A stretch of DNA of 50,536 nt from Gemmatimonadales bacterium (GCA_013813875.1 JACCQZ010000293.1:1-50536), one strand, 5' to 3'; counted from the first letter of the stretch, positions 1 through 9,465 are shown. Numbers and translations are program-made. Notes: generated from the letters alone by a model not told the origin.

Positions 1-759
1 CAGGGCTTCGAGCTGAGCGCCGGCTACACCCACTCCAACTCGAAGGACGCGATCTCCCTCACCAGCAGCCAGGCCTTCTCCAACTATCAGTTCGCATCGG
101 TTGACGGGCCGCTGGAAGGACGCAACCTGCGCACCTCGTTCTTCCACGTCCCCCATAAGGTCACCGTGAGCGGGACCGTGAACCTCCCGCTGCGCTCGAG
201 CTTCTCGCTGATCTACATCGGGCGCTCGGGTGAGCCGTACGGCTGGATCGTCAACGGCGACGCCAACGCCGACGGAATCAACGGCAACGACCTGCCCTTC
301 GTTCCGGGGGACGCGAGCCAGATCAGCCTCGCCGATCCCACCCAGTTCGCGGCGCTCGACGCTTTCATCGAGAGCCAGGCCTGCCTGCGCGACGCGCGCG
401 GCGGATTGCTGGAGCGGAACTCCTGCCGCAACCCGTGGCTCAACTTCCTCAACGCCCGGCTGGGCACCTCGATTCCCACGATCGGCGGCCAGGGGCTGGA
501 CCTTTCGCTCGACCTGTTCAACGTGCTCAACTTCCTCGACCGCGACTGGGGACTCTACAAGCAGGTGAGCGAGTTCGAGGCCGGCCCCCGCTTCCTCAAC
601 GCGGTCGGATTCGATGCGGCCAACAACCGGCCAATCTACTCCTTTGCCGCTCCGAGAAGCATCGAGCAAACGGTGTATGGCGAGAACCCGTCAGGCTCCC
701 CGGCCGGGGTCAACCGGTCGCGCTGGACGGTGCAGCTGGGAGCCAAATATCGGTTTTAG
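1..759 (+). CDS. TonB-dependent receptor, C-terminal part (5' end outside window)
   Basis: The reading frame is open from base 1, before the first listed start, so this is the 3' end of a larger gene. The visible ~252 residues alternate aromatic and polar residues in beta-strand fashion and include FSLIYIGRSGEPYGW and LDLSLDLFNVLNF, as in the last strands of Oar/CarA-type TonB-dependent outer-membrane receptors. The protein ends WTVQLGAKYRF, with the terminal Phe expected for recognition by the BAM machinery. The plug domain and TonB box are not visible, so the substrate cannot be told. A dispersed palindromic repeat follows the stop. Confidence 0.8.
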   Translation, partial: QGFELSAGYTHSNSKDAISLTSSQAFSNYQFASVDGPLEGRNLRTSFFHVPHKVTVSGTVNLPLRSSFSLIYIGRSGEPYGWIVNGDANADGINGNDLPFVPGDASQISLADPTQFAALDAFIESQACLRDARGGLLERNSCRNPWLNFLNARLGTSIPTIGGQGLDLSLDLFNVLNFLDRDWGLYKQVSEFEAGPRFLNAVGFDAANNRPIYSFAAPRSIEQTVYGENPSGSPAGVNRSRWTVQLGAKYRF

Positions 760-766
760 ACCGTTT

Positions 767-850
767 GTCAGCCTGAGCGGAGCGAAGGTGCTCATCTCCA
801 CCGTTCGGCGATGGGCAGTGTTTCGGCCCCTTCGCTCCGCTCAGGGTGAC
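767..850. repeat. Dispersed CTGAGCG palindromic element, both arms
   Basis: Arms at 767-788 and 829-850 share the core CTGAGCGGAGCGAAGG and its reverse complement, separated by about 40 bases. It lies between the receptor stop and the thiolase start. The same core recurs at 7001, 9411, 16503 and 45688. In RNA it would fold into a long hairpin, so it may act as a terminator here. That function is inference. Confidence 0.8.
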
Positions 851-885
851 AACGCCGCGGTGCACCCTGACAGCCGGAACCCATT

Positions 886-2100
886 ATGAACGACGCCTGG
901 ATCACCGGCGCGGTCCGCACTCCCGTCGGGCGCGCCGGTGGCGCGCTGGCGGAGGTCCGGCCGGACGATCTGGCCGCTGCCGCTATTCGCGGCCTGGTTG
1001 ACCGCCTGGCCATACCCCATGACCGCATAGACGATGTGATCCTGGGCTGTGTCAACCAGGCCGGTGAGGACAACCGGAATGTGGCCCGCATGGCGCTGCT
1101 GCTCGCCGGGCTTCCGGTGGAGGTGCCGGGCCAGACGGTCAACCGCCTCTGTGGATCCGGACTGCAAGCGGTCGCCAGCGCGTCGCACGCCATTCGCTCA
1201 GGCGAGGGAGAGCTCATCCTGGCCGGCGGAGTCGAAAGCATGACTCGGGCCCCGTACGTGATGCTCAAGCCCGGCAAAGCCTGGGACCGAACTCCTCCGC
1301 CGCTGGCCGACAGCACCGTGGGCTGGCGCTTCACCAATCCCAAGCTCCCCGCCGACTGGACCATCTCGCTCGGCGAGACCGCGGAGCGGGTGGCGCGGGC
1401 GCGCGGGGTCACCCGGAAAGAGCAGGACGAGTTCGCGCTGGAGAGCCAGCGGCGCGCCCAAGTGGCCCTCGCCGCCGGTTGGTTCCAGGGCGAGATCGTG
1501 GGAGTGGAACTGAAGCGGGGCGACGGCAGCGAAACCCTCACCCGCGACGAGCCTCCTCGCCCCGACGTGAGCCTCGACTCGCTGGCACGGCTCCGCCCCG
1601 CGTTCCTGCGCGAGGGTACGGTGACGGCGGGCACCTCCAGCGGAATCAACGACGGCGCCGCCGCCCTCTGCGTCGCGAGCGCGGCGGTGGCGGCGGAGCT
1701 CGGAATGCGGCCACTTGCCCGGGTGCTGGCGACCGCGGTGGCCGGAGTGGATCCGAGCTGCATGGGGCTCGGCCCCGTCCCCGCCACTCGCAAGGCACTG
1801 GCCCGCGCCGGGCTCGAGGTCGCAGACCTGGACCTGATCGAGCTCAACGAAGCCTTCGCCGCGCAGGCGATCGCCTGCATCCGGGACCTGGGCCTCGATC
1901 CTCTGCGCGTCAACATCGGGGGTGGGGCCATCGCCCTGGGGCATCCACTTGGTGCCAGCGGCGCCCGCATCCTCACCACCCTGGTGCACGCCCTCCGCCG
2001 CACCGGCGGCCGCTACGGGCTGGCGACGATGTGCATCGGCGTGGGTCAGGGGATCGCGATGGTGGTGGAGTCGGTGGAGGGCGGGGATTCGCCGTCCTGA
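886..2100 (+). CDS. Acetyl-CoA acyltransferase (thiolase), beta-ketoadipyl-CoA thiolase-like
   Basis: A 404-residue thiolase with all catalytic landmarks. The nucleophilic Cys is at about residue 89 in NRLCGSG, the His at about 353 in [16 protein letters not shown], and the second Cys at about 383 in MCIGVGQG. Thiolases cleave 3-oxoacyl-CoA with CoA, or run the reverse condensation. The segment [19 protein letters not shown] resembles PcaF/PaaJ-type 3-oxoadipyl-CoA thiolases, and CoA-transferase subunits of the 3-oxoadipate/glutaconate type lie about 5 kb away. The exact chain length is not certain. The gene is convergent with the catabolic block, with a long inverted repeat between their stops. 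Confidence 0.93.
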   Translation: MNDAWITGAVRTPVGRAGGALAEVRPDDLAAAAIRGLVDRLAIPHDRIDDVILGCVNQAGEDNRNVARMALLLAGLPVEVPGQTVNRLCGSGLQAVASASHAIRSGEGELILAGGVESMTRAPYVMLKPGKAWDRTPPPLADSTVGWRFTNPKLPADWTISLGETAERVARARGVTRKEQDEFALESQRRAQVALAAGWFQGEIVGVELKRGDGSETLTRDEPPRPDVSLDSLARLRPAFLREGTVTAGTSSGINDGAAALCVASAAVAAELGMRPLARVLATAVAGVDPSCMGLGPVPATRKALARAGLEVADLDLIELNEAFAAQAIACIRDLGLDPLRVNIGGGAIALGHPLGASGARILTTLVHALRRTGGRYGLATMCIGVGQGIAMVVESVEGGDSPS

Positions 2101-2118
2101 ATTCGTGGTTCTTGGTTA

Positions 2119-2254
2119 GTGCCGGTGCTCTTAGAAGCAGGTGGAAGGACACGAAGTACACGAAGGGCACGAAGAAGCACAACAATTTTCTTGTTTATCC
2201 TTCGTTTCCTTCGCGCCCTTCGTGTCCTTCCCCCTGCTGTTAGAGCACCGGCAC
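2119..2254. repeat. Long inverted repeat with 9-nt units (CACGAAG family)
   Basis: The left arm (about 2119-2175) and right arm (about 2197-2254) are complementary over nearly 58 bases with few mismatches. Each arm contains degenerate 9-nt units, GGACACGAA, GTACACGAA and GGGCACGAA on the left and TTCGTGTCC-type units on the right. The loop is A/T-rich. It fills the space between the convergent thiolase and PD40-PHP genes and abuts the stop codon at 2255, so a bidirectional terminator role is plausible. Confidence 0.85.
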
Positions 2255-4810
2255 TCAATTGCTCGCCGAAGGGAGCGCAGCCCGCCGCTCGAACTCCGCC
2301 CGCGCCGCGGCCAGCATAGCCAGCGCCTCGGACTTCTCCTCCGGCGTGTTCCACTCCCGGTGCCCCTCCGCCGCCCCCTGCAACCGGGCGATCCACGCCA
2401 TGAAGTACTCCGCGTCCTCCCGCGAGCGGATCGGCTTCCCGCCGACCGTCAGGTAAATGGGACTGGTCGTGGCGTAGGGATAGAGATCCAGCACCGGATG
2501 GATGGCCCGGTCGCTCCGCGCGCGAAGCAGGTACCAGCCGCTCTCACTCACCGGAAGCCGCACCGTCGTCGTAACCGCGGTACGATCGCCGGCGAGGGGG
2601 ATCTCTCTGAGCACCCTGCCATTGCTCACGATTTCCAGGTGGTCAATGGGAACGTTGGAGCGCAGTCCCACCCGGGCCACCACCTCCTGCGTCCCAGCCG
2701 GCAGGCTCACCTCCTCACCCAGCCCCCGGCCCCCCAGGGTGAACTCGAGCAGCGGCCCGTTGGTGGCAAAGCTCCGTCCAGCCACGAGTGCCGCCAGCCA
2801 ACGGCGATGCTCCAGCGGCGCTCCGCTGCGCACGAAGACCCGGTTGAGCCCCACCGGTCCTCGCAGCGAGGCGAAGTTGGCCATCGCGTCGGTTCCGGCT
2901 CCCGCCGGAAGCCTGAAGCCGCAGTTGAGTATCCGATACCAGACTGCCGCCGTGGCCATCGGATCGTCCACGAAACCGACCGCCTCGTAGTAGTCCACCT
3001 TCCCCAGCGCCACGTCAACCGGAAATTCATGGGTGAGCGGCCTGCTGGTGTCGCCCGGCTCGGGATGGACGTCGAAGGGATGGACGTAGCCGGTTACCCC
3101 GCCCTGCGCGTGGGCCATATCGAACACCGCCGCGTTGGTGGGCTGCAGCGTCGCCATCGCGGTGTTGGTGTAGGCGGTGTACCCCGGCAGCACCAGGTTT
3201 TCCCGCATGCCCAGCAGTCCGGCATGGCCCCAGAAGCTGGTGTGATACTCCTGCCCGTGCATGATGAGCGTACCAGGCGACGATACCGGGTCCGGCGTGC
3301 CCCGGAAGTACTCGACGTCGGGAACCCTTCCCTCCTTGTTGACGATCAGATTCTCCACCACATGAAGGTCCTCGGCCCGCGCCTGAAGGGCGAGCCGCGC
3401 CGGATCGTTGCGGTAGGCGCCACCGTAGTTCATGTGCACGTGGAGATCGCCGCTGTACCAGCCCTGCGCCGGTAAGTCGGCCAGCCGCTCGAGCGCGATC
3501 CGCACTCCGCTCTCCGCCCCATCGGCTATCTTCACCGTCCGCGACGCCACCCGGAACTCCGGCCCGCGCGACACCTCGACCGTCACCGCGCCCGCCGGCA
3601 CTGTCATGCTCGCACGGCGGCCGGTGTGGAAGTACCCGTACTCGAAGCGCCGCTCCGACCGGTCGAACCCGTCGTCGGCGTGCCGCCAGGCGTCGTCCGG
3701 GGCATAGCTCCGCCCGTCGGGACCGGTCACCGACACTCGCGCGGGCACGGGCCGGCCGGTGCTCCGATCCACCACCATGATGGACAGCCGTCCAACCGGC
3801 TCGCGATAGACCCGGCGCACCGCCCGCACCTCTCGCCGTCCGCTGCCCGGTACGTCCACGACCCAGAGGGAGGTGTTGCCGCCTTCGTTGGACACGTAGG
3901 CGATGCGCCGGCCGTCCCGGGACCAGCGTGGCGCGGTGGCGTCGAAGTCTCCATAGGTGAGCTGCAGCGGGTCTCCCCCTTCGGCCGTCATCAGCCAGAG
4001 CTGGTTCCACTGGCGGCCGAGGTAGGAGCTGTAGACGACGCGCCTGCCGTCCGGACTCCAGTCCGGCCGGGCTTTCCAGGTGGTCTCCTCGTAGTGGATC
4101 TCCCGCGGCTCTCCGCCGCCGGCCGCCCGGGTGCGCCAGAAGCCGCCGGACCCCCAGATGCGCCCGCGATTGGAGACCAGCAGCAGCTCGCTTCCGTCGG
4201 GAGACCAGGATGGTGAGAGGTACTGGTCGAACCGGTGATAGTAGTAGCGGGGAAGCTCGCTCTGCCGATCCTCGGTAACCCGCTCCAGCCCTCCGGCGCG
4301 CCCATCGGGCATCACCCTCGCGATGAAGACGTGCCAGCGGCCCTCGTATGCGGTGGAGGTGAACGCGATTCGCCGGCCGTCCGGCGACCAGCGCGGCTCG
4401 ATGTTGACCGCGCCGTTGCTCACCAGGGGAGCAGACGCGCCGGTTGCAAGGTCGAGGAGCCGAAGCTCGATGGCATCGTCACGGTAGGAGGCGTAGAGCA
4501 CCCGGCGTCCGTCGGGCGACCAGTCGGGCTGATAATCGTATCCCGGGCCGGAGGTGAGCTGCCGCGCCTCTTCGCTGCCGACTCGCTGCCGCCAGAGCGA
4601 GCCCTGCATCGAGTAGACCAGCTCCTCCCCATTCGGCGACCACGCCGCGGCGCTCGGGCCACTGGTGGCCTGGGGGATCAACATCTCACGGAAGTAGTAC
4701 GGGTGCGGAACCTTGATCTGGCGCAGGACCGGCGCCCGCTGCGCGGCGACGCCCTCGGCCCCGAGCAGCAGGACCAGTCCGGCACCTAGGAGGAGACGGA
4801 GCCATCTCAT
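2255..4810 (-). CDS. Secreted PD40 beta-propeller / PHP metallohydrolase (CehA/McbA family)
   Basis: The ORF track runs this frame through the next gene. The real start is the ATG at 4810 (MRWLRLLLGAGLVLLLG), a signal peptide ending near GVAAQ, giving 851 aa. Residues of about 50-330 carry six PD40/TolB-type blades with WSPDGRR or close variants. The C-terminal half has GDLHVHMNYGG, GYVHPFDVH and GAGTDAM, typical of CehA/McbA-like PHP-domain metallohydrolases with metal-binding His/Asp. It is probably periplasmic or extracellular. The ATG overlaps the permease stop in ATGA, so translation is likely coupled. The substrate is unknown; CehA itself is known for carbaryl ester hydrolysis. Confidence 0.85.
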   Translation of the reverse strand: MRWLRLLLGAGLVLLLGAEGVAAQRAPVLRQIKVPHPYYFREMLIPQATSGPSAAAWSPNGEELVYSMQGSLWRQRVGSEEARQLTSGPGYDYQPDWSPDGRRVLYASYRDDAIELRLLDLATGASAPLVSNGAVNIEPRWSPDGRRIAFTSTAYEGRWHVFIARVMPDGRAGGLERVTEDRQSELPRYYYHRFDQYLSPSWSPDGSELLLVSNRGRIWGSGGFWRTRAAGGGEPREIHYEETTWKARPDWSPDGRRVVYSSYLGRQWNQLWLMTAEGGDPLQLTYGDFDATAPRWSRDGRRIAYVSNEGGNTSLWVVDVPGSGRREVRAVRRVYREPVGRLSIMVVDRSTGRPVPARVSVTGPDGRSYAPDDAWRHADDGFDRSERRFEYGYFHTGRRASMTVPAGAVTVEVSRGPEFRVASRTVKIADGAESGVRIALERLADLPAQGWYSGDLHVHMNYGGAYRNDPARLALQARAEDLHVVENLIVNKEGRVPDVEYFRGTPDPVSSPGTLIMHGQEYHTSFWGHAGLLGMRENLVLPGYTAYTNTAMATLQPTNAAVFDMAHAQGGVTGYVHPFDVHPEPGDTSRPLTHEFPVDVALGKVDYYEAVGFVDDPMATAAVWYRILNCGFRLPAGAGTDAMANFASLRGPVGLNRVFVRSGAPLEHRRWLAALVAGRSFATNGPLLEFTLGGRGLGEEVSLPAGTQEVVARVGLRSNVPIDHLEIVSNGRVLREIPLAGDRTAVTTTVRLPVSESGWYLLRARSDRAIHPVLDLYPYATTSPIYLTVGGKPIRSREDAEYFMAWIARLQGAAEGHREWNTPEEKSEALAMLAAARAEFERRAALPSASN

Positions 4811-6216
4811 CGGCGGCCCCGCCAGTAGATCAGACCGCCGAGCAGCACGAAGAGCCCGGCACCGCCAATCACCTTGACCGGGTGCAGCCATGCGTCTTCC
4901 GCGTCCGAGGGCGGCACCGTGGCGATCACCATGGCGAACAGCGTAAGCGCGAGACCGCTCACCCCGATGAGCCCGCCAGCCACCCGCCCGCCCACAGCCG
5001 ATGATGCCGGCACCCGTTCCTTGAGCCGTATGACCAGGTAGCAGACGAAGAGATAGATATAGGGTATGAAGTACACCAGCAGCATGGTGTCGAGGATGAC
5101 CAGATAGGCGCGCTCGACGGTGGTGCCCCGGCCCAGCACCGACAACAGCAGAAACACGGTAGCGAGAATGGCCTGGACCAGGATGGCCACGTACGGCGTC
5201 TGCCACCGGGGGTGAATGCGGCCGAAGGCGGGCGGAAAATACCGGTCGAGTCCGATCACGAATGCCACCCTGGCGGGACCGGTGAGCCAGGCGCCGACGC
5301 CGCCCACGTTGCCGACCACATAGAAGGCGGCCGCCATCGGCGCCACCCACGCGAGCCCGGTCCCGACATTGGCCGCGCCCACCGCGAGCGCCTGCAGGAA
5401 ACCGGAAACGATGTTGACTTCCCCCGTCGGCACCAGCCACAGCACCGCCGCGGTGCCGGCGATGTAGAGAAACGCGATCAGCGGGGCGGAGATGTAGATC
5501 GAGCGCGGCAGGGTGCTCCTGGGGTCTTTGATCTCGGCGCCCATCACCGCACACAGTTCGAGTCCGGCAAAGGCGAAGGCGATCGAGGCCCAGAGGTTGA
5601 GCGCGGACCAGTCGCCGAGGTTGGGGGTGATGCTCTCGAGGGTGAGCGGCGTGGCCGCCGGCCGGTTGAACGCCGCGTACGCGCCCAGCGCTACCAGCAG
5701 CACCCCTGGCAGATAGCTGCCGACCGCCCCCAGATTCTGCAGCCAGCGGCCGGTCCGAAGCCCCACGATATTGAGCGCCACCGCGATCCACAGGGCCAGC
5801 AGCGTCGCCGGCAGGACGTAGACCCAGTCGCCCGCCAGCGCGGTGTCTCCCCGGCCGATCACGTAAGTTCCGACTACCGCGGTGGACATCAACAGGTTGG
5901 GATAGTAGAGGATGTTGTTGACCCAGTAGCACCAGCCACACAGAAACCCGTGCCCCTCTCCGAAGGCCCGCTTGGTCCAGAAGTAGATCCCACCTTCCTC
6001 CGGAAATCGGGCGGCCATGTCGCTCACCGCCAGACCCTGGGGAATGAAAAAGAAAAGCGCCGCCAGGACCCACAGCGTGAGCGAGCTGGGTCCCGCCGCC
6101 GCCGCGGTGGCGAACCATCGCAGGCTGAGGACCGCGACGACGTTGAAGAGGACCAGGTCGCGCAGGTTCATCGCGCGGGGAAGCGTTGCCTGTGGTGCCT
6201 CCAGAGTGGCCGTCAT
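4807..6216 (-). CDS. APC-family amino acid permease
   Basis: A 469-residue polytopic membrane protein. The N-terminus has MNLRDLVLFNVVAVLSLRW, FIPQGLAVSDMAARFPEEGG and IYFWTKRAFGEGHGFLCGW, the TM1-TM2 region typical of APC-superfamily amino acid/polyamine transporters, and about twelve hydrophobic segments follow. I chose the start MTATLEAPQ because the longer ORF runs into the upstream coding region; MNLRD, 15 residues later, is an alternative. It lies 10 nt behind the CoA-transferase beta gene and overlaps the hydrolase start, so it is probably the uptake step for the catabolic enzymes encoded upstream. Confidence 0.88.
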   Translation of the reverse strand: MTATLEAPQATLPRAMNLRDLVLFNVVAVLSLRWFATAAAAGPSSLTLWVLAALFFFIPQGLAVSDMAARFPEEGGIYFWTKRAFGEGHGFLCGWCYWVNNILYYPNLLMSTAVVGTYVIGRGDTALAGDWVYVLPATLLALWIAVALNIVGLRTGRWLQNLGAVGSYLPGVLLVALGAYAAFNRPAATPLTLESITPNLGDWSALNLWASIAFAFAGLELCAVMGAEIKDPRSTLPRSIYISAPLIAFLYIAGTAAVLWLVPTGEVNIVSGFLQALAVGAANVGTGLAWVAPMAAAFYVVGNVGGVGAWLTGPARVAFVIGLDRYFPPAFGRIHPRWQTPYVAILVQAILATVFLLLSVLGRGTTVERAYLVILDTMLLVYFIPYIYLFVCYLVIRLKERVPASSAVGGRVAGGLIGVSGLALTLFAMVIATVPPSDAEDAWLHPVKVIGGAGLFVLLGGLIYWRGRR

Positions 6217-6226
6217 GGGGACAGAC

Positions 6227-6991
6227 TCACGCCTTGAGAAAGAGTCGTTGGGGATCCAGCACCTCGCGCAGAAGGTGGAGCTCGCGAGCCGTGGGTGGAT
6301 CAATCGTGTCGAGCGCAGCGCGGCAGCGGAGGGGCCAGCCCACCCCGGCGCGCACCTCCTCCAGCGCCACGCCCGGGTAAAGGGCGCTCAGCAGCAGCTC
6401 GCCGCTGTCCGGCTCCACTTCCAGCACGCCCTTGTCGGTGACCACCTTTACCGGGCCCGCACCCGGCATCCCCAGCTCGCGCCGCCCGCGGCCCCGCATA
6501 CGGTGGCCGGGACTGGTGATGAAATCCACCGCTTCGGGAAAGGCCCGGCGGCTGAGCCGGCTGATCGCCACCGTACGCCGCGCATGAATCGCGATTTCGG
6601 CGGCGCCGCCGCTCCCCGGAAGCCGCACCGTGGGCCGGGCGTAGTCGCCGACGACGGTGGTGTTGATGTTGCCGTAGCGGTCTATCTGGGCGCCGCCGAG
6701 AAACCCGACCTCGATCCGGCCGTTCTGCAGCAGGCACTGAAACACGTCCGCCATTCCAGAGACCATGAGGGAGCCGGTCACCAGCGACGGATCTCCGATG
6801 GAGACCGGCAGCCTCTCGGGCTCGGCGCCGACCGCGCCCGACTCGTAGATCAACAGCAGCCTCGGCGCGTGGGTGGCGCGGGCGAGGTTGCAGGCGAGGT
6901 TGGGAAGGCCGATGCCCACGAAGACGACCTCTCCGTCGCGAAGCTCGCGGGCGGCCACCACCGCCATCATTTCAGCGGGGGAGTAGGTCAT
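6227..6991 (-). CDS. CoA-transferase subunit beta (3-oxoadipate/glutaconate type)
   Basis: A 254-residue family I CoA-transferase beta subunit. GEVVFVGIGLPNLACNLAR, FLGGAQIDRYGNINTT and LPGSGGA match PcaJ/CatJ and GctB-like subunits. With the alpha subunit it would transfer CoA from acetyl- or succinyl-CoA to a carboxylic acid. The ORF track starts at a GTG (7006) that lies inside a dispersed repeat. The ATG at 6991, preceded by AAAGG, is the better start. The alpha gene is 98 nt upstream, across that repeat. Confidence 0.88.
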   Translation of the reverse strand: MTYSPAEMMAVVAARELRDGEVVFVGIGLPNLACNLARATHAPRLLLIYESGAVGAEPERLPVSIGDPSLVTGSLMVSGMADVFQCLLQNGRIEVGFLGGAQIDRYGNINTTVVGDYARPTVRLPGSGGAAEIAIHARRTVAISRLSRRAFPEAVDFITSPGHRMRGRGRRELGMPGAGPVKVVTDKGVLEVEPDSGELLLSALYPGVALEEVRAGVGWPLRCRAALDTIDPPTARELHLLREVLDPQRLFLKA

Positions 6992-7000
6992 GCTGGCCTT

Positions 7001-7068
7001 TGTCACCCTGAGCGAAGCGAAGGGGGCATGAGTTGGGCCATGACTCCTTCGCTTCGCTCAGGGTGACA
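7001..7068. repeat. Dispersed CTGAGCG palindromic element, perfect 23-nt arms
   Basis: The arms 7001-7023 and 7046-7068 are exact reverse complements with core CTGAGCGAAGCGAAGG and a 22-nt loop. The element is inserted between the alpha and beta subunit genes of one CoA-transferase, which are normally adjacent. The transcript may therefore be processed or attenuated here, or the two subunits may be expressed unequally. That effect is inference. Confidence 0.88.
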
Positions 7069-7089
7069 GGCGCCTCTGCGGCTACGACC

Positions 7090-8001
7090 TCAGTACCCAT
7101 AGTTGACCCCCGCGCACACCCTGCTCCCCGCCCGCAGCCGCTCCAGATCTCCGCACTTTTCCACGTATCCCGTCCGATCCGGCACCCCATAGACCATCGC
7201 CTCGAGGTACCGCTCCAGCGCCGCCGGGTCGCGCGATATCTCTTCCCAGCCGACGTAGAACTCGTTGTCGCGATCGTAGTAGCCCTGGGCGTAGGAGGGG
7301 TGCGCACCCCACGGCTCCACCACCACCGCGTCCACCGCGAGCCCCGGAATCAGGGTGCGGTTGGGATCGCCGCGAATGACCGACTGGTCCACCAGCTCCT
7401 CGACCACCACGATCACCCGGCGGGAGGCGAAAGCGGCTTCCTTCTGCACGCCGAGCAGTCCCCAGATCTGGGCGTTACCCTCTGCGTCGGCCCGCTGCGC
7501 GTGCACGATGGTCACGTCGGGATTGAGTGCGGGGACGGTGGCCAACACTTCGCCGGTGTAGGGGCACTCAATCGTCCGGATGGATGGGTTGGCCGCCGGA
7601 AGATCGGTCCCCATGTAGTCGCGGAGGGTCCAGAACGGCAGCCGCGCGGCGCCGGCGCAGAGCCGGGCCACCATGCCGAAGTGCGAGTATTCCTCCAGCT
7701 CGAGCGGACCGCCGCCCTTCCGCTCCACCGCGCGCCGGAATGCATGCAGCGAACCGGCCCCGGGATTGCCCGCCCAGGAGAACACCAGCTTTCGGGCGCA
7801 CCCCGCCGCGATCATCTGATCGTAGATGAGATCGGGGGTGAGCCGGCAGAGCGTGAGCTCCCGGCGCCGCTGCCGGATGATCTCGTGTCCCGCGGCGAAA
7901 CAGATGAGGTGGGTAAAGCCCTCGATTACCACCGTGTCGCCGTCGTGCACGTGGGCGGCGACGGCCTCGCGCATGGTGGTGACCTTGGAGCCAGCGGTCA
8001 A
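7090..8001 (-). CDS. CoA-transferase subunit alpha (3-oxoadipate/glutaconate type)
   Basis: A 303-residue alpha subunit of a family I CoA-transferase. HDGDTVVIEGFTHLICFAAG near the N-terminus and KLVFSWAGNPGAGSLHAFRR match the GctA/CatI-like branch. It forms the catalytic heteromer with the beta subunit downstream. The start is a TTG at 8001 that overlaps the aminotransferase stop as TTGA. The family normally has residues corresponding to the SKVTTMREAV segment, which supports this start over the ATG at 7974. Confidence 0.87.
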   Translation of the reverse strand: MTAGSKVTTMREAVAAHVHDGDTVVIEGFTHLICFAAGHEIIRQRRRELTLCRLTPDLIYDQMIAAGCARKLVFSWAGNPGAGSLHAFRRAVERKGGGPLELEEYSHFGMVARLCAGAARLPFWTLRDYMGTDLPAANPSIRTIECPYTGEVLATVPALNPDVTIVHAQRADAEGNAQIWGLLGVQKEAAFASRRVIVVVEELVDQSVIRGDPNRTLIPGLAVDAVVVEPWGAHPSYAQGYYDRDNEFYVGWEEISRDPAALERYLEAMVYGVPDRTGYVEKCGDLERLRAGSRVCAGVNYGY

Positions 8002-9344
8002 GCCAGCTCACCCAGCCGGGCGCCGATCATCTCCAAGGCCGTGTCTACGTCGTAGTCGTCCACCACCAGCGGCGGGGCCAGGCGGAGTGTGCTCTTCCCC
8101 GCCCCGAGCAGCAGCAGCCCGCGCGCGAACGAGCCCATCACCAGATCGTGGAGCAGCTCCGGCGCCGGCTCGCGGGTCGCGCGATCCTTCACCAGCTCCA
8201 TCCCGATCATCAGGCCCCTGCCCCGGACGTCCCCGATGCACGGGTGGCGCTCCGCGAGTGCGCGAACCCCGGCGATGAGCCGGGCTCCCATGCGCACGGC
8301 ATTCTCCATCAGCCCGCCTTCCACCAGGTCGAGCGTGGCGAGCGCCGCCGCGCAGCAGACCGGGTTGCCGCCGAAGGTGGAGCCGTGGGAGCCGGTCTCC
8401 CAGGTGCTGATTGACTCCTTCGCGATGATCGCGCCGATCGGCATTCCCGAGCCGAGTCCCTTGGCGGTCAGCAGTATGTCGGGCTCGACCCCTTCATGGT
8501 CGCAGGCCCACATCTTTCCCGTTCGGCCGACGCCGGACTGCACTTCGTCGGCCACCAGCAGGATACCATAGCGGTCGCAGAGGTCTCGCAGCGCCCGGAG
8601 GTAGCCATCCGGCGGAATCACGTAGCCGCCTTCACCCTGGATCGGCTCCACAAAGATGGCGGCGACGTCGTGCGGGTCGAGGTGGCGCGCGAACAGATCC
8701 TTCTCAATCACTTCGATGCAGCCGCGGGTGCAGTCGGGCTTGTCGCCGCAGAACTGACAGCGGTATCGGTACGCGAAGGGCACATGGTGCACGTCCGGCA
8801 GCAGCGGCCCGAAACCGGCATGCTGGCGGGCCTTGCTGGAGGTGAGGGAGACCGCGCCCGTGGTGCGCCCATGGAACGCGCCGCGAAAGGCGATGATGGC
8901 GGTGCGCCGGGTAGAGTGGCGAGCCAGCTTGATGGCGCCCTCGGTGGCCTCGGTGCCCGAGTTGGTGAGAAAGACCCGTTTCTTGGAGGAGCCCGGCGCA
9001 ACTCGGGCCAGCCGCTCGCAGAGCGCCGCCATCCCCTCGTAGTAGAAGTCCGACCCGCAGATGTGGAGGAAGTTGTCGGCCGCCTCCTTGACCGCCGCCA
9101 CCACCTTCGGGTGGCCGTACCCGGTGGAGCACACGGCGATGCCCGCCATGAAGTCGAGAAAGCGGTTACCGTCCACGTCCTCCACCATGGTCCCGCGGCC
9201 CCGGGCGACCACCAGCGGGTACTCCTTGATGTAGCAGCCGGCGGTCCACTGCTCATCCCGCCGGACGACGGCCTGAGCCTTGGGACCGGGTGGGGGGATC
9301 ACAATCCTGGGATAATCACGCACTGGCATTCCTTGAATGGACAT
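7998..9344 (-). CDS. Class III aminotransferase (acetylornithine/GABA aminotransferase family)
   Basis: A PLP enzyme of about 448 aa that moves an omega- or alpha-amino group to a keto acid. NSGTEATEGAIKLAR, FRGAFHGRTTGAVSLT, VADEVQSGVGRTGKMWA and the PLP Lys in LLTAKGLGSGMPIGA are all present. It carries a four-Cys insert, CQFCGDKPDCTRGC, as in some archaeal-type omega-aminotransferases or racemases. I chose ATG 9344; ATG 9329 (MPVRDYPRIV) is also possible, and neither has a clear ribosome-binding site. It is translationally coupled to the CoA-transferase alpha gene. Likely substrates are GABA, ornithine or lysine; this cannot be decided from sequence alone. Confidence 0.88.
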   Translation of the reverse strand: MSIQGMPVRDYPRIVIPPPGPKAQAVVRRDEQWTAGCYIKEYPLVVARGRGTMVEDVDGNRFLDFMAGIAVCSTGYGHPKVVAAVKEAADNFLHICGSDFYYEGMAALCERLARVAPGSSKKRVFLTNSGTEATEGAIKLARHSTRRTAIIAFRGAFHGRTTGAVSLTSSKARQHAGFGPLLPDVHHVPFAYRYRCQFCGDKPDCTRGCIEVIEKDLFARHLDPHDVAAIFVEPIQGEGGYVIPPDGYLRALRDLCDRYGILLVADEVQSGVGRTGKMWACDHEGVEPDILLTAKGLGSGMPIGAIIAKESISTWETGSHGSTFGGNPVCCAAALATLDLVEGGLMENAVRMGARLIAGVRALAERHPCIGDVRGRGLMIGMELVKDRATREPAPELLHDLVMGSFARGLLLLGAGKSTLRLAPPLVVDDYDVDTALEMIGARLGELA

Positions 9345-9410
9345 GAATTGGGCGACGAGATGCCCTCTGGCCAAGCACGAATCGTCACACGGGCGAAGGG
9401 GACCTCATCG

Positions 9411-9434
9411 TGTCACCCTGAGCGCAAGCGAAGG
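9411..9434. repeat. Single arm of the CTGAGCG element
   Basis: TGTCACCCTGAGCGCAAGCG followed by AAGG matches the arm of the elements at 767 and 7001, with one extra base in the core. No matching second arm is seen nearby, so this looks like a decayed or half copy in the 121-nt gap between two catabolic genes. Confidence 0.7.
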
Positions 9435-9465
9435 GGCCATAGGTCAAGCCACTCGCCGATGTCAC

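Noticed and set aside
2255-6118. A single 1287-residue minus-strand ORF
   Set aside because: Its N-terminal part is the permease gene read in the wrong frame. The real gene starts at the signal peptide ATG at 4810.
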